60,000 bases of DNA from NCBI RefSeq assembly GCF_030272615.1, contig NC_081406.1:259957386-260017385 (forward strand), read 5' to 3'. Numbering within the stretch: position 1 is the first letter of the stretch; every line of letters starts with the position of its first letter. Positions 9,259-20,430 of this stretch are shown one piece after another. Under the pieces are notes generated by a model. The model did no database searches. It was not told the DNA's origin and worked only from the letters and a program-made list of their open reading frames with translations. The position numbers and the translations under genes were made by a program. Source of the stretch: Cryptomeria japonica (taxonomy: Eukaryota > Streptophyta > Pinopsida > Cupressales > Cupressaceae).

Positions 9259-10634
9259 TGATGCCCTACAAAGTGGACAAGGTTAGTCAATGATAAACAA
9301 CACAAGAAACCAGAAAATCATTAGTGTTAGTCAATCAAAAACTAATCTAAAAAGGTATATCAAGAGAGACACTAAAAACATGAAAGCATATTTAACTAAA
9401 GAAGCAAATAGGATGAGGTATCTCCAAATACCTCCTAACATGCTCTTAGCTCTTTCTCCCTTGTTCCTCTCCTCTCCAAGTTCCAAAATAGTGTAGCTCT
9501 CAACAACTTTTTGCACTATGGATGCTTATGGAGGATTGAGATTGAAATGTTGCTCTAAATGTAAATGAAGAACCAAATATTAAGCTATTGATACTAAAAT
9601 GATTGATTTTATCCAAAATGACAATATATGAGTTAATTATGCTAAAATGCTCTCTTAAAATGCCTATAGCTTAAATGCATACAAGTTTTCAGGATCTGGA
9701 TTATGAAGAAATGGGCTCTATTTATAGGAAAAATGGAGCAATGGTTGAGTAATCTCAACAAGGGTCAGGATTGAATGATTTCAAATCCATGTGAGGGCTT
9801 TCAACCCAATCCCAGGATGACAAGTGTCAATGTGAGATAGGTTGAGAGGAGAGGGAATAAGCATTAAATGCCTGATATGACTTTGAGATTTAGAGTCAAG
9901 GTTGGTTGAATGAATAAACTCTTTATTCAAAGAATAAAGCTTTTATCTAATGGATAAACTCTTGTACAAATGTGAAATGGATGAATATGGTCAAAACAAT
10001 AAATGTTTGGGGGGACAAGTTTGAAATAACCATAAATGGTTATGTAAGAGCCATAAATGGTCATGTAAGAGCCATTAGTGGTCTTGGAAGACTTTAGAGG
10101 TTAATTTGTTGAACACACAAAGCATTAAATGTTTTTCAAAGACTTTGGAGTCTTTGAGAAGTGACTCCATTTTGCTTAGGAATGTGACAATAATTAGGGG
10201 ATGGATTAGGCTAATTAGGAAGGGGTTAGAAGAATCTAGAAGGGGATTAGATTTTGCAAGTGGATTTGGTGGGTGAGGGAAAATAGGATTTTATAAAAAT
10301 AAAAATTCATTTATTTCAATAAATGTGTGCAAGTTGCATTTGTAGGAAAATGCAAGTGGGGTGGGGATAATGATTTAAATAAATGTTTTATTTAATTTAT
10401 TTAAAAGAGGAAAAAGGGGATTTAATTAAATAAATAGATTTTATTTATTTAATTGATTGGAATTTGATTTAATGAATTAATTAAAATAAATTGAATAATT
10501 TATTTAATTAATAGAAGAATGTTTGGGGATGAATTAATTAAATATTTATTTAATTAACTGATGGCTAGTGGATTTTTAATCAAATAAATAGCGAATATTT
10601 ATTTAATTAAGCTGGATAGATTTGTGTGACTACA
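9259..10634 (-). repeat. 5' LTR of element A
   Basis: About 1.38 kb. On the minus strand it starts TGTAGTCACACAAATC and ends GGGCATCA, matching the ends of the D LTRs (TGTACACACATAAATC and ATGCATCA). It holds runs of TTTAATTAAATAAAT at 10300-10610, a two- to three-copy repeat of CATAAATGGTTATGTAAGAG at 10025-10080, and a shared block (minus-strand CTAATTAGCCTAAT) also found in D. The element side of the right edge is clear because the Copia protease frame resumes at 10635. Confidence 0.85.
9718..9727 (-). promoter_or_regulatory. TATA box in the A LTR
   Basis: The minus strand reads CTATAAATAG, a full TATA element. Both D LTRs carry the same ten bases in the same LTR context, so this is the likely core promoter that defines the U3/R border about 30 bases downstream. 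Confidence 0.7.
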
Positions 10635-10939
10635 CCAACAATTTGAGCACTCTCATCATCTCTAAACCTAACAAAATCACCATCATACTTTTCAAGCTTT
10701 ACAAATTTATTTTTGCCACCGGTCATATGATTTGAACATCCACTATAAATAAACCATTCATTTCTATCTCTTCTAACATGAAATGTTGAATCAATAGTCT
10801 CAACAACCTTAAAGTTATTATTATTAGACATAGATCCATCCTTTTTTACCAAGAATAAACAATCACCATCGTCATAATCTGACTCATCATCTGAAATACT
10901 AGCATCATCTCTAACATAGTAGGCTTTCTTCCATTTCAT
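10635..10939 (-). pseudogene. Copia protease start, cut by element A
   Basis: The minus-strand frame runs from 10939. An acidic stretch DDASISDDESDYDDGD is followed by DSTFHVRRDRNEWFIYSGCSNHMTGG and KLEKYDGDFVRF. The GCSNHMTG block is the Copia protease active site, normally D-S-G-C-S-x-H-M-T-G. Here the Asp is Tyr (YSG), so the site is inactive. The usual CCHC knuckle expected just before the protease is missing, suggesting an internal deletion. The frame is offset from gag (ends 10911) by a shift. Everything after SAQIVG belongs to the inserted LTR of A. Confidence 0.8.
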
Positions 10940-11606
10940 CCAAGCTCACATCATTTGAATCTTCATATGATGCCTTTGATGCTTTAAATGTTGTCTCTAT
11001 TTTTACTTTATCTTTACCAAACTTCCTCATCTCGAATTCTATTAAGGTTCCATACAACTATTCTTTGGTAAAATTTGACGGATCATAAGTTTCTTCAATA
11101 GCTAACATCTTGTCACTATAACACTCTCATTAAGTCCTCATGATCTTCTCTATCACATCCTTATCATTCAAGGTACTGCCAAGATCTCTAATCTCATTCA
11201 CTACACTATCAACCTTTTGAAAATATCTTGTTATATCTTCACCTTCTTCCATTCTTAAATTCTCATAACTACCTTTAGCAGTCTGCATCTTAGCTAACTT
11301 AACTCTATCATTTCCTTCATAAATATTCTTCAATCTTTCCCAGACTTTATAAGAAGTATCTAATGCAACAACCTTCACCAATTTAGTTTTAGATAAGGCA
11401 CTAAAGACAACATACCTTGCTCGCTCATTATCTTCATAGGCTTTAATCTCATCCAATGTAGTAGGTCCATTCGCTGGTTGCACATACTTGGTCTCCATAG
11501 CTTTCCAATTATTGTAACTTAGTGAAATCAAATATCCTTGCATCTTCACTCTCCAAAAACTATAGTTGAATCCTTCAAAAGTAGGAATAGTCAATTTATG
11601 CACCAT
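10911..11606 (-). pseudogene. Copia gag (UBN2-type) of element B
   Basis: The ATG at 11604-11606 opens MVHKLTIPTFEGFNYSFWRV, the typical N-terminus of plant Copia gag (substrate block F-x-G-x-N-Y-x-x-W), and NNWKAMETKYV follows. The core continues with SYKVWERLKNIYEGNDRVKL and LRMEEGEDITRYFQKVDSVV. The first 158 codons are open; then TAA TGA (11127-11132) and a TAG near 11058 interrupt KMLAIEETYDPSNFTKE and LIEFEMRKFGKDK, all in one frame, ending in TAG at 10911-10913. The gene sits 35 bases from the primer site, as expected for the first gene of the element. Confidence 0.85.
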
Positions 11607-11640
11607 TGAATCTCCTCAAGCGGAAAGTCTCACTATCTAG

Positions 11641-11660
11641 GATCCAAAGCTCTGATACCA
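11641..11660 (-). promoter_or_regulatory. Primer-binding site of Copia element B (tRNA-Met)
   Basis: The minus strand reads TGGTATCAGAGCTTTGGATC, the standard initiator tRNA-Met primer site of plant Copia elements, two bases from the LTR end at 11663. Confidence 0.9.
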
Positions 11661-11662
11661 AT

Positions 11663-12867
11663 TGTTGAATATTTCGAACAACTGAGAGAGGGGGGGGGGG
11701 GGGTGGGTGAATCAGTTGTGCATTAAAACATTTAATTTTTTCCACATAAATAGATCCGGTAAAATAATCTAATATTACTTAACCATAATCAAATATAACA
11801 TGAAATATCATACACATGTAACACCAGATATTACATGGAAAACTTAAGAAGGGAAAAACCATGGATATTGTTAGTTCTCAATATAAAAACACCTATTAGG
11901 GTGACACTGGTTAAGGTAATTTTTACAAGATGGCTCACTGCTAGAAATTCTCACTGTAGGTGGGCTCATTGCCTAGCTAAAACTAGTAGAAAAAGAAAGA
12001 GGGCTCACTGCCCAGAAGAAGAAGAAAGAAAGAAAGAATCCATGACTAAAGCACACAAATGATTTGTTGGAAGAAACCTTAGGCTCATACCACTGGTACC
12101 AAACAACATCAGCACACAACAATACTAATCATCCAAAACCAACCATAACTTCAAACAAACCAATAGGAGATAGATCTTCTTTTAAATTTAATTCCTCTAT
12201 TTCTTTCTATCATATTCCTCATTACAATTGATCTTCATTTATACTGATCTCCAAAATAAAATTTTCAAGTTGGCCAAGGAGATAAATAAACACAATTCAA
12301 AATAGGTCTTCACTAAGCATTCCCACAGTGGAAAGGAATGAAAAGTGGACCACACCACAATGCAACAACATGTTATCCAAATGCCGCAATTACCAAAGAA
12401 AAAGATAGAGCATCCAGGGTTAACTGAACTCAAACTGATCATATCCAAAACCACAACTCCGTAGCACACAAACATGTGTCGAATCAGAATAACAAAGATA
12501 GACACATGAATAACATAAATCTGAAATCTCATCAACAAAATTGGAAATGCGGAGCACTGCAACTTCTGCCAAAAAACATCATTACTGCATAGAGTTCCGA
12601 AGCACAACTTTCGGACCTCCAAAACATGAGAGAAATATCTCAAGGCAATATCCAAGAACATATCAACACATCATGAACACATCTACAACATATCAACAAT
12701 TCAGAGCAAAACCAAGCATTAAAACACAGAATCAGTGCGTTGACATCAGTGACATCCATACTAACACATCAAACAACTTCACATTTGCAACAATAATATC
12801 CCTTAAACTTCTATTTAAGAAACACATTTAATATTCTAAAGAATTTCTCCACAATAGGAGCATGACA
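11663..12867 (-). repeat. 5' LTR of Copia element B
   Basis: The plus strand begins TGTTGAATATTT at 11663. The other end is placed at GCATGACA (12867), which gives minus-strand TGTCATGC...TTCAACA. That outer edge is inferred from the TG...CA rule and could be off. The LTR holds a 13-base G run at 11691-11703, a three-times-repeated GGGCTCA(C/T)TGC block near 11930-12015, and a GAAGAAGAAAGAAAGAAA tract. No gene is supported. Confidence 0.65.
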
Positions 12868-14189
12868 CTTAGAAATCCATGTGATGCAATAGCATCCTAG
12901 AGGTTTTTGAGTTTGAAATGTGAGTTTTTTTCTTGGGTATTCTTAAACACCTATTGTAACACTTGATTTGAAAAGTAACACTCTACATTCTTATACCCTA
13001 CCAAAAAAAACTCTTAGAATCTATTTAAAACATAATCTTTTAAAATCTCAATCTTTCTTAGCTCTCCCTTTTGGATCTCTTGGGAAAATTTCTATTGAAG
13101 CTTAGATAGGATTATTAATCTTATACATCTTTCAAATCCTCCAAGAACTCATTGTTTTGGGTAATAATAATATTTTTATTTTTATTTGAATAATATTACT
13201 TTAAATTGGATATTATTTTTCTATTTTATTTGGGAAAAAAATAAATTGGTGTAAATTACTACCCACTTGAGTATTTGCATTCACAATGATAGTCTTCCCC
13301 ATGGACTAGGGTTGATACCACTTGTTTCAATTTTTTTATTTTTTATTTTTATCTCTTAGTTCTTCAATACAAGTAGGATAAGAGAACACACAAATTCACT
13401 ACTTTTCCTATTGATTGTTTGTGGAGATCGAAAGACCAATATGAAGGTTTGACTGATGCAAGCTCATAAATAGCTCATAAATAACCCAAATAATTTTTTC
13501 TTTTCTTATATCTATATGTTTACTAAAATCACTTAACCAAGAGGCTTGAAAGTGTTTTTGTGATTCATTTTTTATTTTATTTATTTGATTAAATGTAATG
13601 TAATTCAATTATTTGTTGTACCTTTATATAATCTTCATTTCCTATTGGTTTGTGGCATGTACTTGTATTTGATAAAATAGGTTGGATGATTTATAAAACT
13701 AAGAATTTGTATATTTTAAGTGTTATAGTACTTGAAATGCATGGACAATACATAGAATAGACATTTGTGCAAGTGATGGCATCCTAGATGATGAGTTACA
13801 ATATTTTATGCTAGGTCACATTTTGTATCTCTTTTTTTAATTTTCTAATAAGAAAATTATCAATTATTCTTTAATTTATATAAACAATACTTTATTATTC
13901 TTTTTCAGCTTTGGTTAAGAAAATCTTTCTCATTTTTAAAATTAAATAATATTAATGAGATTATCATTACTATTATGTTCTTTCCTTATTGTGTAGATAA
14001 AAAATATTATCTTTTAGCTGAACCAAATTTCTATTATTACATTTTCGTGAACCCCCCTTGTCACACCTCTCGTCTTAATTGTTAGGTGAATGTAAGTTGT
14101 CCAACTACGTCAGATCTCTTTCTCAATAATTTTAGTGTGTTTGATAATGTGTTTTCAAAAAATATTTCAACATGTTAGATTATGTTCTT
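12868..14189. other. AT-rich spacer without recognisable gene
   Basis: About 1.3 kb of AT-rich sequence (poly-T and TTTATTTTT runs near 13180 and 13330). The reading frames here are short and show no domain motif. Probably decayed transposon or spacer; I see nothing specific. Confidence 0.5.
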
Positions 14190-14950
14190 GACAATTTTTA
14201 ACTTGTTCCTTCTATTCCAAATTTTAGTTCTTTTTCTTCTACTCCACTTTCTCCTTATGATTCTCTTTCTCAAAATATAATTAATACAATCTTTATTTTT
14301 TGCTCTACTCAAGATCTTGTGAAACTAAAAATCATTGTTCATATTGATGAAGAATATTTTAAAGTTTTGAAACCTATAATAAACATTTGAGGTGTTCCTA
14401 ATATGTCTCAACCTTCGGTTCATTATCTCAAAATTGACCAATCTATCATTTCTAATGTGCCTATGGTTTTGAATTCGTATATGATATCCCACACATATAA
14501 TACTTAAAGAAATAAGAAAACTACTTTTATTCTTATGTCTCTTCTAACTTCTCATATTCTATAGTCAATTATTTTTTATATTCAAAAGGATCTTAGAGAT
14601 CATGATCTTATAAAGAAAATTCATGCTACTCCTACTAAGATCTCCCTTTTTTTTTATCTCATTCAAACTTCTATGTATCATGGCATGCTCTGGGTTTCTC
14701 TACAAAAGATTCTTATGTCATCTTATTCCAAGATAAATGATGTTTTTGCCTTTACTAATAGTATTATATCAAATAACACTAGTAGTACTTTCCAACAATA
14801 TGATCTCATACCTCTATATTTTAGAATCATTATAACCCTCTTCTAATTACTATCCTTATTATCAATATAGTTACAATTCATACTCTCATTGATCCTAGTT
14901 CTAGTCTCAACATTTTATGATGTAGACCTGCTAAACTAGATTGATGTAGA
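14190..14950 (+). pseudogene. Ty3 gag C-terminus/protease relic
   Basis: The plus-strand text keeps a gag-to-protease pattern through several stops and at least one frameshift: a KDLRDHDLIKKIHATPTKIS block, then a helical stretch LQKILMSSYSKINDVFAF, then FQQYDLIP, and after a shift ITILIINIVTIHTLIDPSSS followed by LNIL. The same order (Pro-x-x-I-S/leader helices, STFQQ-like turn, then LID-x-x-xxLN) occurs in A and D before the active site. The D-P-S in place of D-S/T-G and the many stops mark a dead copy. The family is unclear; it seems independent of the gag frame that starts at 16999. Moderate confidence because it rests on pattern alone. Confidence 0.5.
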
Positions 14951-16998
14951 TGTGACACTGTCTTTCTCCTGAAACTTTATCTATTGAAGGGGTTGATAAC
15001 ATAGATCCTAGGGAAGCTCTTGACATGATTACTACTAGCATTTTATGCACCTTTACAATCCATCGATGATAACCAAATTGAGAAAATAAATATATGGATT
15101 TTCATGATAGGGTGTGCCTCCAATGTCAATGGTTTTCCCTTCCTCAAGTGATTTAATCAATTTCTAAAAATTAAAATCCATTTTTTTGGCTAAGTTGGGA
15201 AGATAGTAGTCAAAGGTTGCATAGGAACTAGGAACCAAAGACTTGGTTCTCAATCTTGTCCCAAGCTCTGACAAGAATGAGGTGGCAATGGGTGATGAAG
15301 GAAAGCACACAAAGGAAAGACATAAAAGAGAAAATAAATGATTGATGGTTTCACAGAAACCAAGAGCTAATGATTATTGGTTCCCATGGAATGCCCAACA
15401 AGACAAGGAGCTTGATCTACGACAAGAAAAGGAAAAAGCAAATGGAGATGGTGGGACATAGTGAGGGAATTCATGTTCCAATAGAAGATGATGCTAGATG
15501 ACTACTTGTTCTCCAATTATTTTGGGCATGATTTGAAAAAAGAAATGTGGCCACCCATGTTTCATATAATTTATAGATTGTCCTTTTTTTCATAACCCAT
15601 TCCTTGACCCCCTTTTGTAGTTGATTTTATGGGCATTCTTATATAAGTCTTCAATTCTCATGTACTCGTGCTTGCAGTTTTTGATATTCGTGTTCACCAT
15701 TTAATTTACAATAGAGATATATAGCTTGATAAGCCTCATTTGTAATGGTCTTCTTCTTTGGTTTTCTTCTCAAGAGATTTGTAGCTATAATGTAACTCTT
15801 CCTTTGTAAAACAAGCTTCATGCATTTATATTAGTAAAGAATACTATTTTACCTTCTCTTACTTTGAATTGTTATGTAAATACTCTTTCTTTCATATTTG
15901 CATGAATGTTTTTATGTATTCTAGGTCTATATGATCTATTAAATATATCTACAAAAGAAAATTGTGGATAGATTTGTACCTCTTGGTGTATGTTAGACCC
16001 TAACCTCTATACATTTTTCTAGGAACTAGCATAACAAAGAGTTATGTGAATTTATTTAATATTTTTTATTAATTATTTGTGTTGTAGTGGGTAGGAAGAC
16101 ACCATTAATCTAGGTGCATAACCACCTCCTTTCCATTTATGCATTCCTTCTTACCCTTCCCCATGGAGAATTAGTAGAATAGGTTTGGTTGTAGGATTAT
16201 TTAGTGCTAGATTGGACCAACACTGCTACATCTAGGTTAAGCGGGAACCAACCTTCTATTGAGATTTGATATCTTTAGCAATGTCCCACACCTTGGGATC
16301 ATTCCCATGTTTCACTAGAGTGTTAAATAGAAGCTTCAACAAGAGTGCAATTCTAGATTGATAACAATTTTTTGCATGCCAGATAGAACCAATTTTTTAT
16401 GAGATTTGCTTTATCCACTAAATGATTATGGTGTGTTCTTTAATGCATCTTGCCTTTGAAGGAAGTTTCCTCAATACCATGGTGATCCTATTATTCAAGT
16501 ATACCGGTTCAAGAAGTCCACATGATTAAGGATATCAAATGACAACTCTATAATCAATACTAGTGATTCTACTAGTATGTTCTTAGTTTCTCAAGTTGAG
16601 AAAACCTGTTTTCTATTTTGAATAATTGCTAATGAATTCCTAAAAGTCCTTTGAATTTTTGAATATAGAAATGCATTATGAATAATATGTATTTTTTCCC
16701 TCCCCCCCATTCCATTAACATGTAAATTTTACACCTTTATATTAGCAATATCAAGTTATAATTGTTTCTACTTTCATCCCAAATAACCCTGCTATAACAA
16801 GTTATCATCATTTTACAAATACTTACCTACCACCCACCCCTAATTAGCGTTCTTGTAAATTTACACATGCTTATAATTAACACCGAGAGACCTATTTTAT
16901 TCCCAACCAACATGATTATCCTCCAAGTTAGACCCAAAATATAAATAGCTTAGAAAACATTAGCATCCAAGACAATATTAAATTTTTAAGAGTAATTA
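14951..16998. other. Spacer without supported gene
   Basis: Two kilobases of AT-rich sequence follow the protease relic. I find no LTR edge, primer site or domain. Phrases such as GCATTCTTATATAAGTC (15637) look promoter-like but have no gene after them. If the gag frame starting at 16999 belongs to an LTR element, its 5' LTR should be here, but I could not recognise it. Confidence 0.45.
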
Positions 16999-17008
16999 AT
17001 GGCTATTG
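16999..17008 (+). pseudogene. First codons of an unknown gag-like frame, split by element C
   Basis: ATG GCT ATT (16999-17007) follows an in-frame TAA at 16993-16995. Element C is inserted at 17008/17009 with target duplication TATTG, and the same frame continues at 24957 as ATT GAA AAA GAG. C therefore hit the third codon of this frame. The continuation is described under 24952-26030. Confidence 0.65.
17004..17008. repeat. Target-site duplication of element C, left copy
   Basis: TATTG immediately before the 5' LTR; the identical five bases follow the 3' LTR at 24952-24956. Confidence 0.9.
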
Positions 17009-17364
17009 TGGTGCAGGAGCACCTAGGACTTAGGATATTAGTCTTTTCTCAATTTTGGATTGTACTGACCTTAGCCAAGTCAGATGCTCAATAAGGACTC
17101 CAGGAAGGTCCAAGAGTGAGTGTGATGAGTAAAATGTAGGCCTAGATTGAGTTAGTTCTTCTTAGGTTTGCATTTTGTGCATAAGTAGTGGTTTGAGTAG
17201 GAAATTGACCTTCTTGATGGTCAAAAGTGGTAAAAATTGGTGTAAGAATTAGGGAGGGTTAAAATAGTCAATAGTCTTAGGAATTCTAGAAAAGTCATGA
17301 GTAATAACTTAGAATAGGTTTCATATTTTAGAAAAGAAAAAAGTGCAAAAAGTGCAAAGTTGCA

Positions 17365-17408
17365 AAAAGTTGTCATGACAACTTTTGAAAGTTGTCATGA
17401 CAATTTTT
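17365..17408. repeat. Tandem perfect palindromes in the C LTR
   Basis: A 22-base perfect palindrome centred on GTTGTCATGACAAC is followed at once by a second, near-perfect copy. The 3' LTR has the same pair at 23662-23705 with one A-to-G difference. It lies in U3, about 800 bases upstream of the TATA box. Confidence 0.85.
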
Positions 17409-18175
17409 GTCCTAAATTGCTTGGTGATGGAGTTAGGGATAGCCCAACACCCTATAATTACTCCACACATGGGGAAGAATATTAAAACCTTATCTTTCAT
17501 GATTACCAAGGTTGGATTTTTGTTTTTTGTAAGATCAACAATCTGAAACTACTTATTTTCAAACTGTTTGACATCATTTTGGCTTATTTTGCTCATATTG
17601 TGAATACAAATGGATTGAATCCATTCCAATAATGGATTGAGTTTCTTTGGTGTGTTTTAGAGTTATTACTTTCATTTCAAGCTTTGAATTTAGGTTGTAT
17701 TAGTGTTTTCATTGCTTTGTTTGCAAACAGGCAGTTTTGGCTTGTAAATAACACTTTTGGTATAAAATGGTTGCCCCATGAAATCCCTCCGTGCTACCAT
17801 CACGACCTGTTGGGACATGGAATTAAACCACTTATACATTGTACATATGCGGGGACAATTTCTCAAGATGAAGTTTGATATGACTATCACCTTGTTCTAG
17901 GCGAGTCCAGGAGCAACCCGACTAGAGGAGACGACGTGAATGCAAAATCACAATATAACCTTTTGGAGGGGTCCATGAAGTTCATATAGAGTTTAAAATG
18001 AAAGGAGAAGCCTTGAAAAGACCATTTGATTCCCAAACACAAACTTGACCAGTCACTACCAGTTAGAAGGCCTAGAAAACCTTCAAAACCCTCATTTTTG
18101 GGTTAGGACATTGTACGGTGGGTTGAGAAAACAAAACCACCTAAATAACTTGGGGATAGGTGTATCATTGAAGAA

Positions 18176-18182
18176 TATAAAA
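18176..18182 (+). promoter_or_regulatory. TATA box in the C 5' LTR
   Basis: TATAAAA, preserved in the 3' LTR at 24498-24504. Likely core promoter of the element RNA. Confidence 0.6.
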
Positions 18183-18616
18183 CCTTCTTGTAGGTTCTTT
18201 TGGACCATTTTCTTCTAAGCCCTAGAAAACCGGATTTTGGAGGCCTAATAGGGCTCATTTCCTTGTAGCCCTTTTCTAGGCAAAATGGTGAAATTGGTTA
18301 GAAAGTTGATGGATGCAAACCTAAAATGGACCCAAAAGGTATTAAAATCATGTTATAAGTCACCTCCACACCTCTGCATCAACTCACAATAGTAGGAGGT
18401 CAAATTGACAAGTTGAAGCCAAGACAACCATAATGAACACATGGGAAACATTGTGAATTGGTAGGGTTCCTAGTTAAACACTTGAAGCAAACACCTTGAG
18501 ATTGACAAGAATCAAGCTCTAGAATAGATTGAGAAGGAATTTGAGGTCTTAGAGCATATCTATACCTAGAGAGTTGGTGTAATTAAGCAACACCAGCTAG
18601 GTTAACCCCACCAAAT

Positions 18617-18629
18617 TGGTGTCAAAGCC
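18617..18629 (+). promoter_or_regulatory. Primer-binding site of element C
   Basis: TGGTGTCAAAGCC lies three bases after the LTR end. It differs from the tRNA-Met site TGGTATCAGAGCC at two positions, both A/G exchanges. Confidence 0.75.
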
Positions 18630-18687
18630 TAAAAGATTTGGGCTAGGTGAGTAGATGTCCTTAGTAGAATTTGTAGGAGACAACAAC

Positions 18688-19737
18688 ATGGTGACCAATG
18701 CAGAGTTGGCAAACAAAGTGGATGATCAGGAGGAATAAAATAGACTCCTGAAGGAGAAGTTGCTAGAATTGGAGAGTAAGCTTGGTGAGGTTGAAACCAA
18801 GGCAGATGCAGTGTTGGTAAAGGTTGAAGGAGCATAAGGGAAGGGTAAAGAAGTGTCAGAGATAGAAAAAGTACCTGAACCTGATCTTGTCCTAGAATAA
18901 GAATCTTTCCTAAAGGAATTGAAGGCCTTAAGTGGTAAATCACTAGAAGGATTTCCATTGTTCACTAGTAAGATGGAAGCAAAAGTGGTCCTAGAATGGA
19001 TAGAAGGCATGGAGAACCATTTTGAATGTGAAGGCATAACTGAAACCCAAAGAGTTAAAGTGGGCAAGTCAAGAATGAGAGGAGCTACTCTCACATGGTG
19101 GAAATTTGTGCAAGATGAGAGAAAGAAAATGGGCAAAGCACCCATCTCTTCTTGGAAAGGGATGTTAGTCAAAATCAAAGAAGTTTATCTCCCTGATGAA
19201 TATGAAGTGCAAATTCATAGGAAGAGACAAAACTTAAGACAAAAAGACCTTGATCTCAGTATTTATATGAAGGAGTTCCATAAACTTAGCCTTAGATCTC
19301 ATCCGGTGGAAGAAGAGAGTCTCAAAGTTGCTAGGTACCCAAATGGTCTACAGTGGAACATCCAAGAAGAAATCAGTCTAATGAGCCCAAAGACAGTACA
19401 TCAAACCTATCAGCTTTCCCTTAAAGTGGAAGAAAAACTGAAAAGAAGACATGATTCAAGTAACAATAGGGGCAGAGGTAGAGGAAAAGACAATAGAGGC
19501 CATAGGGGAGGCTTTGGAGGAAGAAGTTCGGAACAAAGAACACAAGGTGAGTCTAAACTCACTGAGCAGCAAGAGAGTGGCACTAGTAAAGGAGGATTCA
19601 ATAGAGGAAGGGGATCAAACAATGCTTTTAGAGGAAGATCTAGTGGATAAGGTAGAGGTTCCTCATATTTTGCAACAATGAAGTGTTACCATTGCAACCA
19701 ACTTGGTCATCCAGCATATAGGTGTCTAGATAAGGGG
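18688..19737 (+). pseudogene. Gag of element C with CCHC zinc knuckle
   Basis: The ATG at 18688 is in frame with everything to 23292. The N-terminal part is coiled-coil-like (KEKLLELESKLGEVETKADA). The gag core follows: VVLEWIEGMENHFECEGITE, RMRGATLTWWKFVQ, WKGMLVKIKEVYLPDEYEVQ. A basic Gly/Arg tail (NNRGRGRGKDNRGHRGGFGG) follows, then the knuckle CYHCNQLGHPAYRC at 19684-19725. TAA stops at 18736-18738, 18835-18837, 18898-18900 and 19648-19650 break it; the last lies just before the knuckle. Nucleocapsid RNA binding is expected of the knuckle and RG-rich tail. Confidence 0.9.
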
Positions 19738-20430
19738 TCATCATCACAAGGTGGTGAAAGAAGAGTGAACTATCTTCAAGAAGAGTCTTCAAGCAACAAG
19801 ACTTTAGAGGTTGCCTTAGAATCAGAGGTAGGTGACAACTTGATGATAAGGAGAACTTTGATCAAAGAACCAGTCAGAGAAGAGCCAAGCCAAAGAAGGT
19901 CCTTATTTAGGATCAAATGTAATATTATGGACAAAGTTTGCAAAGTGATCATTGATTCAGGGTCAAAAGACAATATTGTGTCAAAAGAGGTAGTGAATAA
20001 GCTCAAATTGCAAAGGATACCTCACAACAACCCATATAAAGTCACCTGGTTAAACAAAGGCCAACATGTCCTAGTCAATGAGCAAGCATGGGTGGATTTT
20101 ACCATTGGAAGGTATAAGGACAAAGTGTTATGTGATGTCCTACCCATGGATGTCTTCCATCTTCTATTAGGTAGACCATGGCAATTTGATAGACAAGCTA
20201 TTCATGATGGAGCCAAGAATGCATACTCATTCAAGAAAGATGGAGTCACATTCAAGATTCAGTCTATCCTTGAGGAAACTGAAAAGAGGGTAGTAAGTCC
20301 TAATGTTCTTTTGGTGAGTGAAAATAAGTTCTTGAAGACACTTGAGGAAGGTGAAGGTATAGGGTTTGCACTAGTAATGAATCCTAAAGAGGAAGACAAG
20401 AAAGAGAAGCTAGATTTGCCAATAGAGGTT
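19738..20430 (+). pseudogene. Aspartic protease of element C
   Basis: It is in frame with gag and open over this stretch. The active site reads KVIIDSGSKDNIVSKEVV (D-S-G present), then the C-terminal signature DVFHLLLGRPWQFDRQ, as in Ty3 retropepsins. Active-site residues look intact, so the loss of function comes from the stops elsewhere in the polyprotein. Confidence 0.9.

Larger units (their letters stand above)
1..10634 (-). mobile_element. Tat-lineage Ty3/Gypsy LTR retrotransposon A, 5' portion (3' end outside window)
   Basis: Read on the minus strand the order is 5' LTR, primer site, long leader, gag, protease, G-patch-like segment, linker, RT, RNase H, second RNase H, integrase, and the element then runs off the left edge. 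Two RNase H domains separated from integrase, and a CxxH..GH..C gag knuckle, are hallmarks of the plant Tat lineage (established knowledge). Every domain carries nonsense codons or frameshifts, so it cannot move on its own. Its right end interrupts a Copia protease frame at 10634/10635, so A is younger than B. The matching 3' LTR and the second target duplication are not in the window. Confidence 0.9.
10635..12867 (-). mobile_element. Ty1/Copia element B, 5' end only
   Basis: On the minus strand: LTR (11663-12867), tRNA-Met primer site, gag, then the beginning of protease, cut off at 10634/10635 by the LTR of element A. The rest of pol should continue beyond the left end of A, outside the window. 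The target duplication of A should be the five bases 10635-10639 (CCAAC on plus). Confidence 0.8.
17009..18613 (+). repeat. 5' LTR of element C
   Basis: It runs from TGGTGCAGGAGCACC to CCCCACCA and pairs with 23313-24951. It includes a TATA box (18176-18182) and a palindrome pair at 17365-17408. A 64-codon open frame at 17684-17878 also appears in the other LTR (23980-24174); because LTRs are identical at insertion, that alone is not evidence of a gene. Confidence 0.92.

Noticed and set aside
17684-17878. A 64-codon frame present in both LTRs of C as a conserved small gene
   Set aside because: LTR copies are identical at insertion, so sharing between them is expected; no start context or homology supports it.
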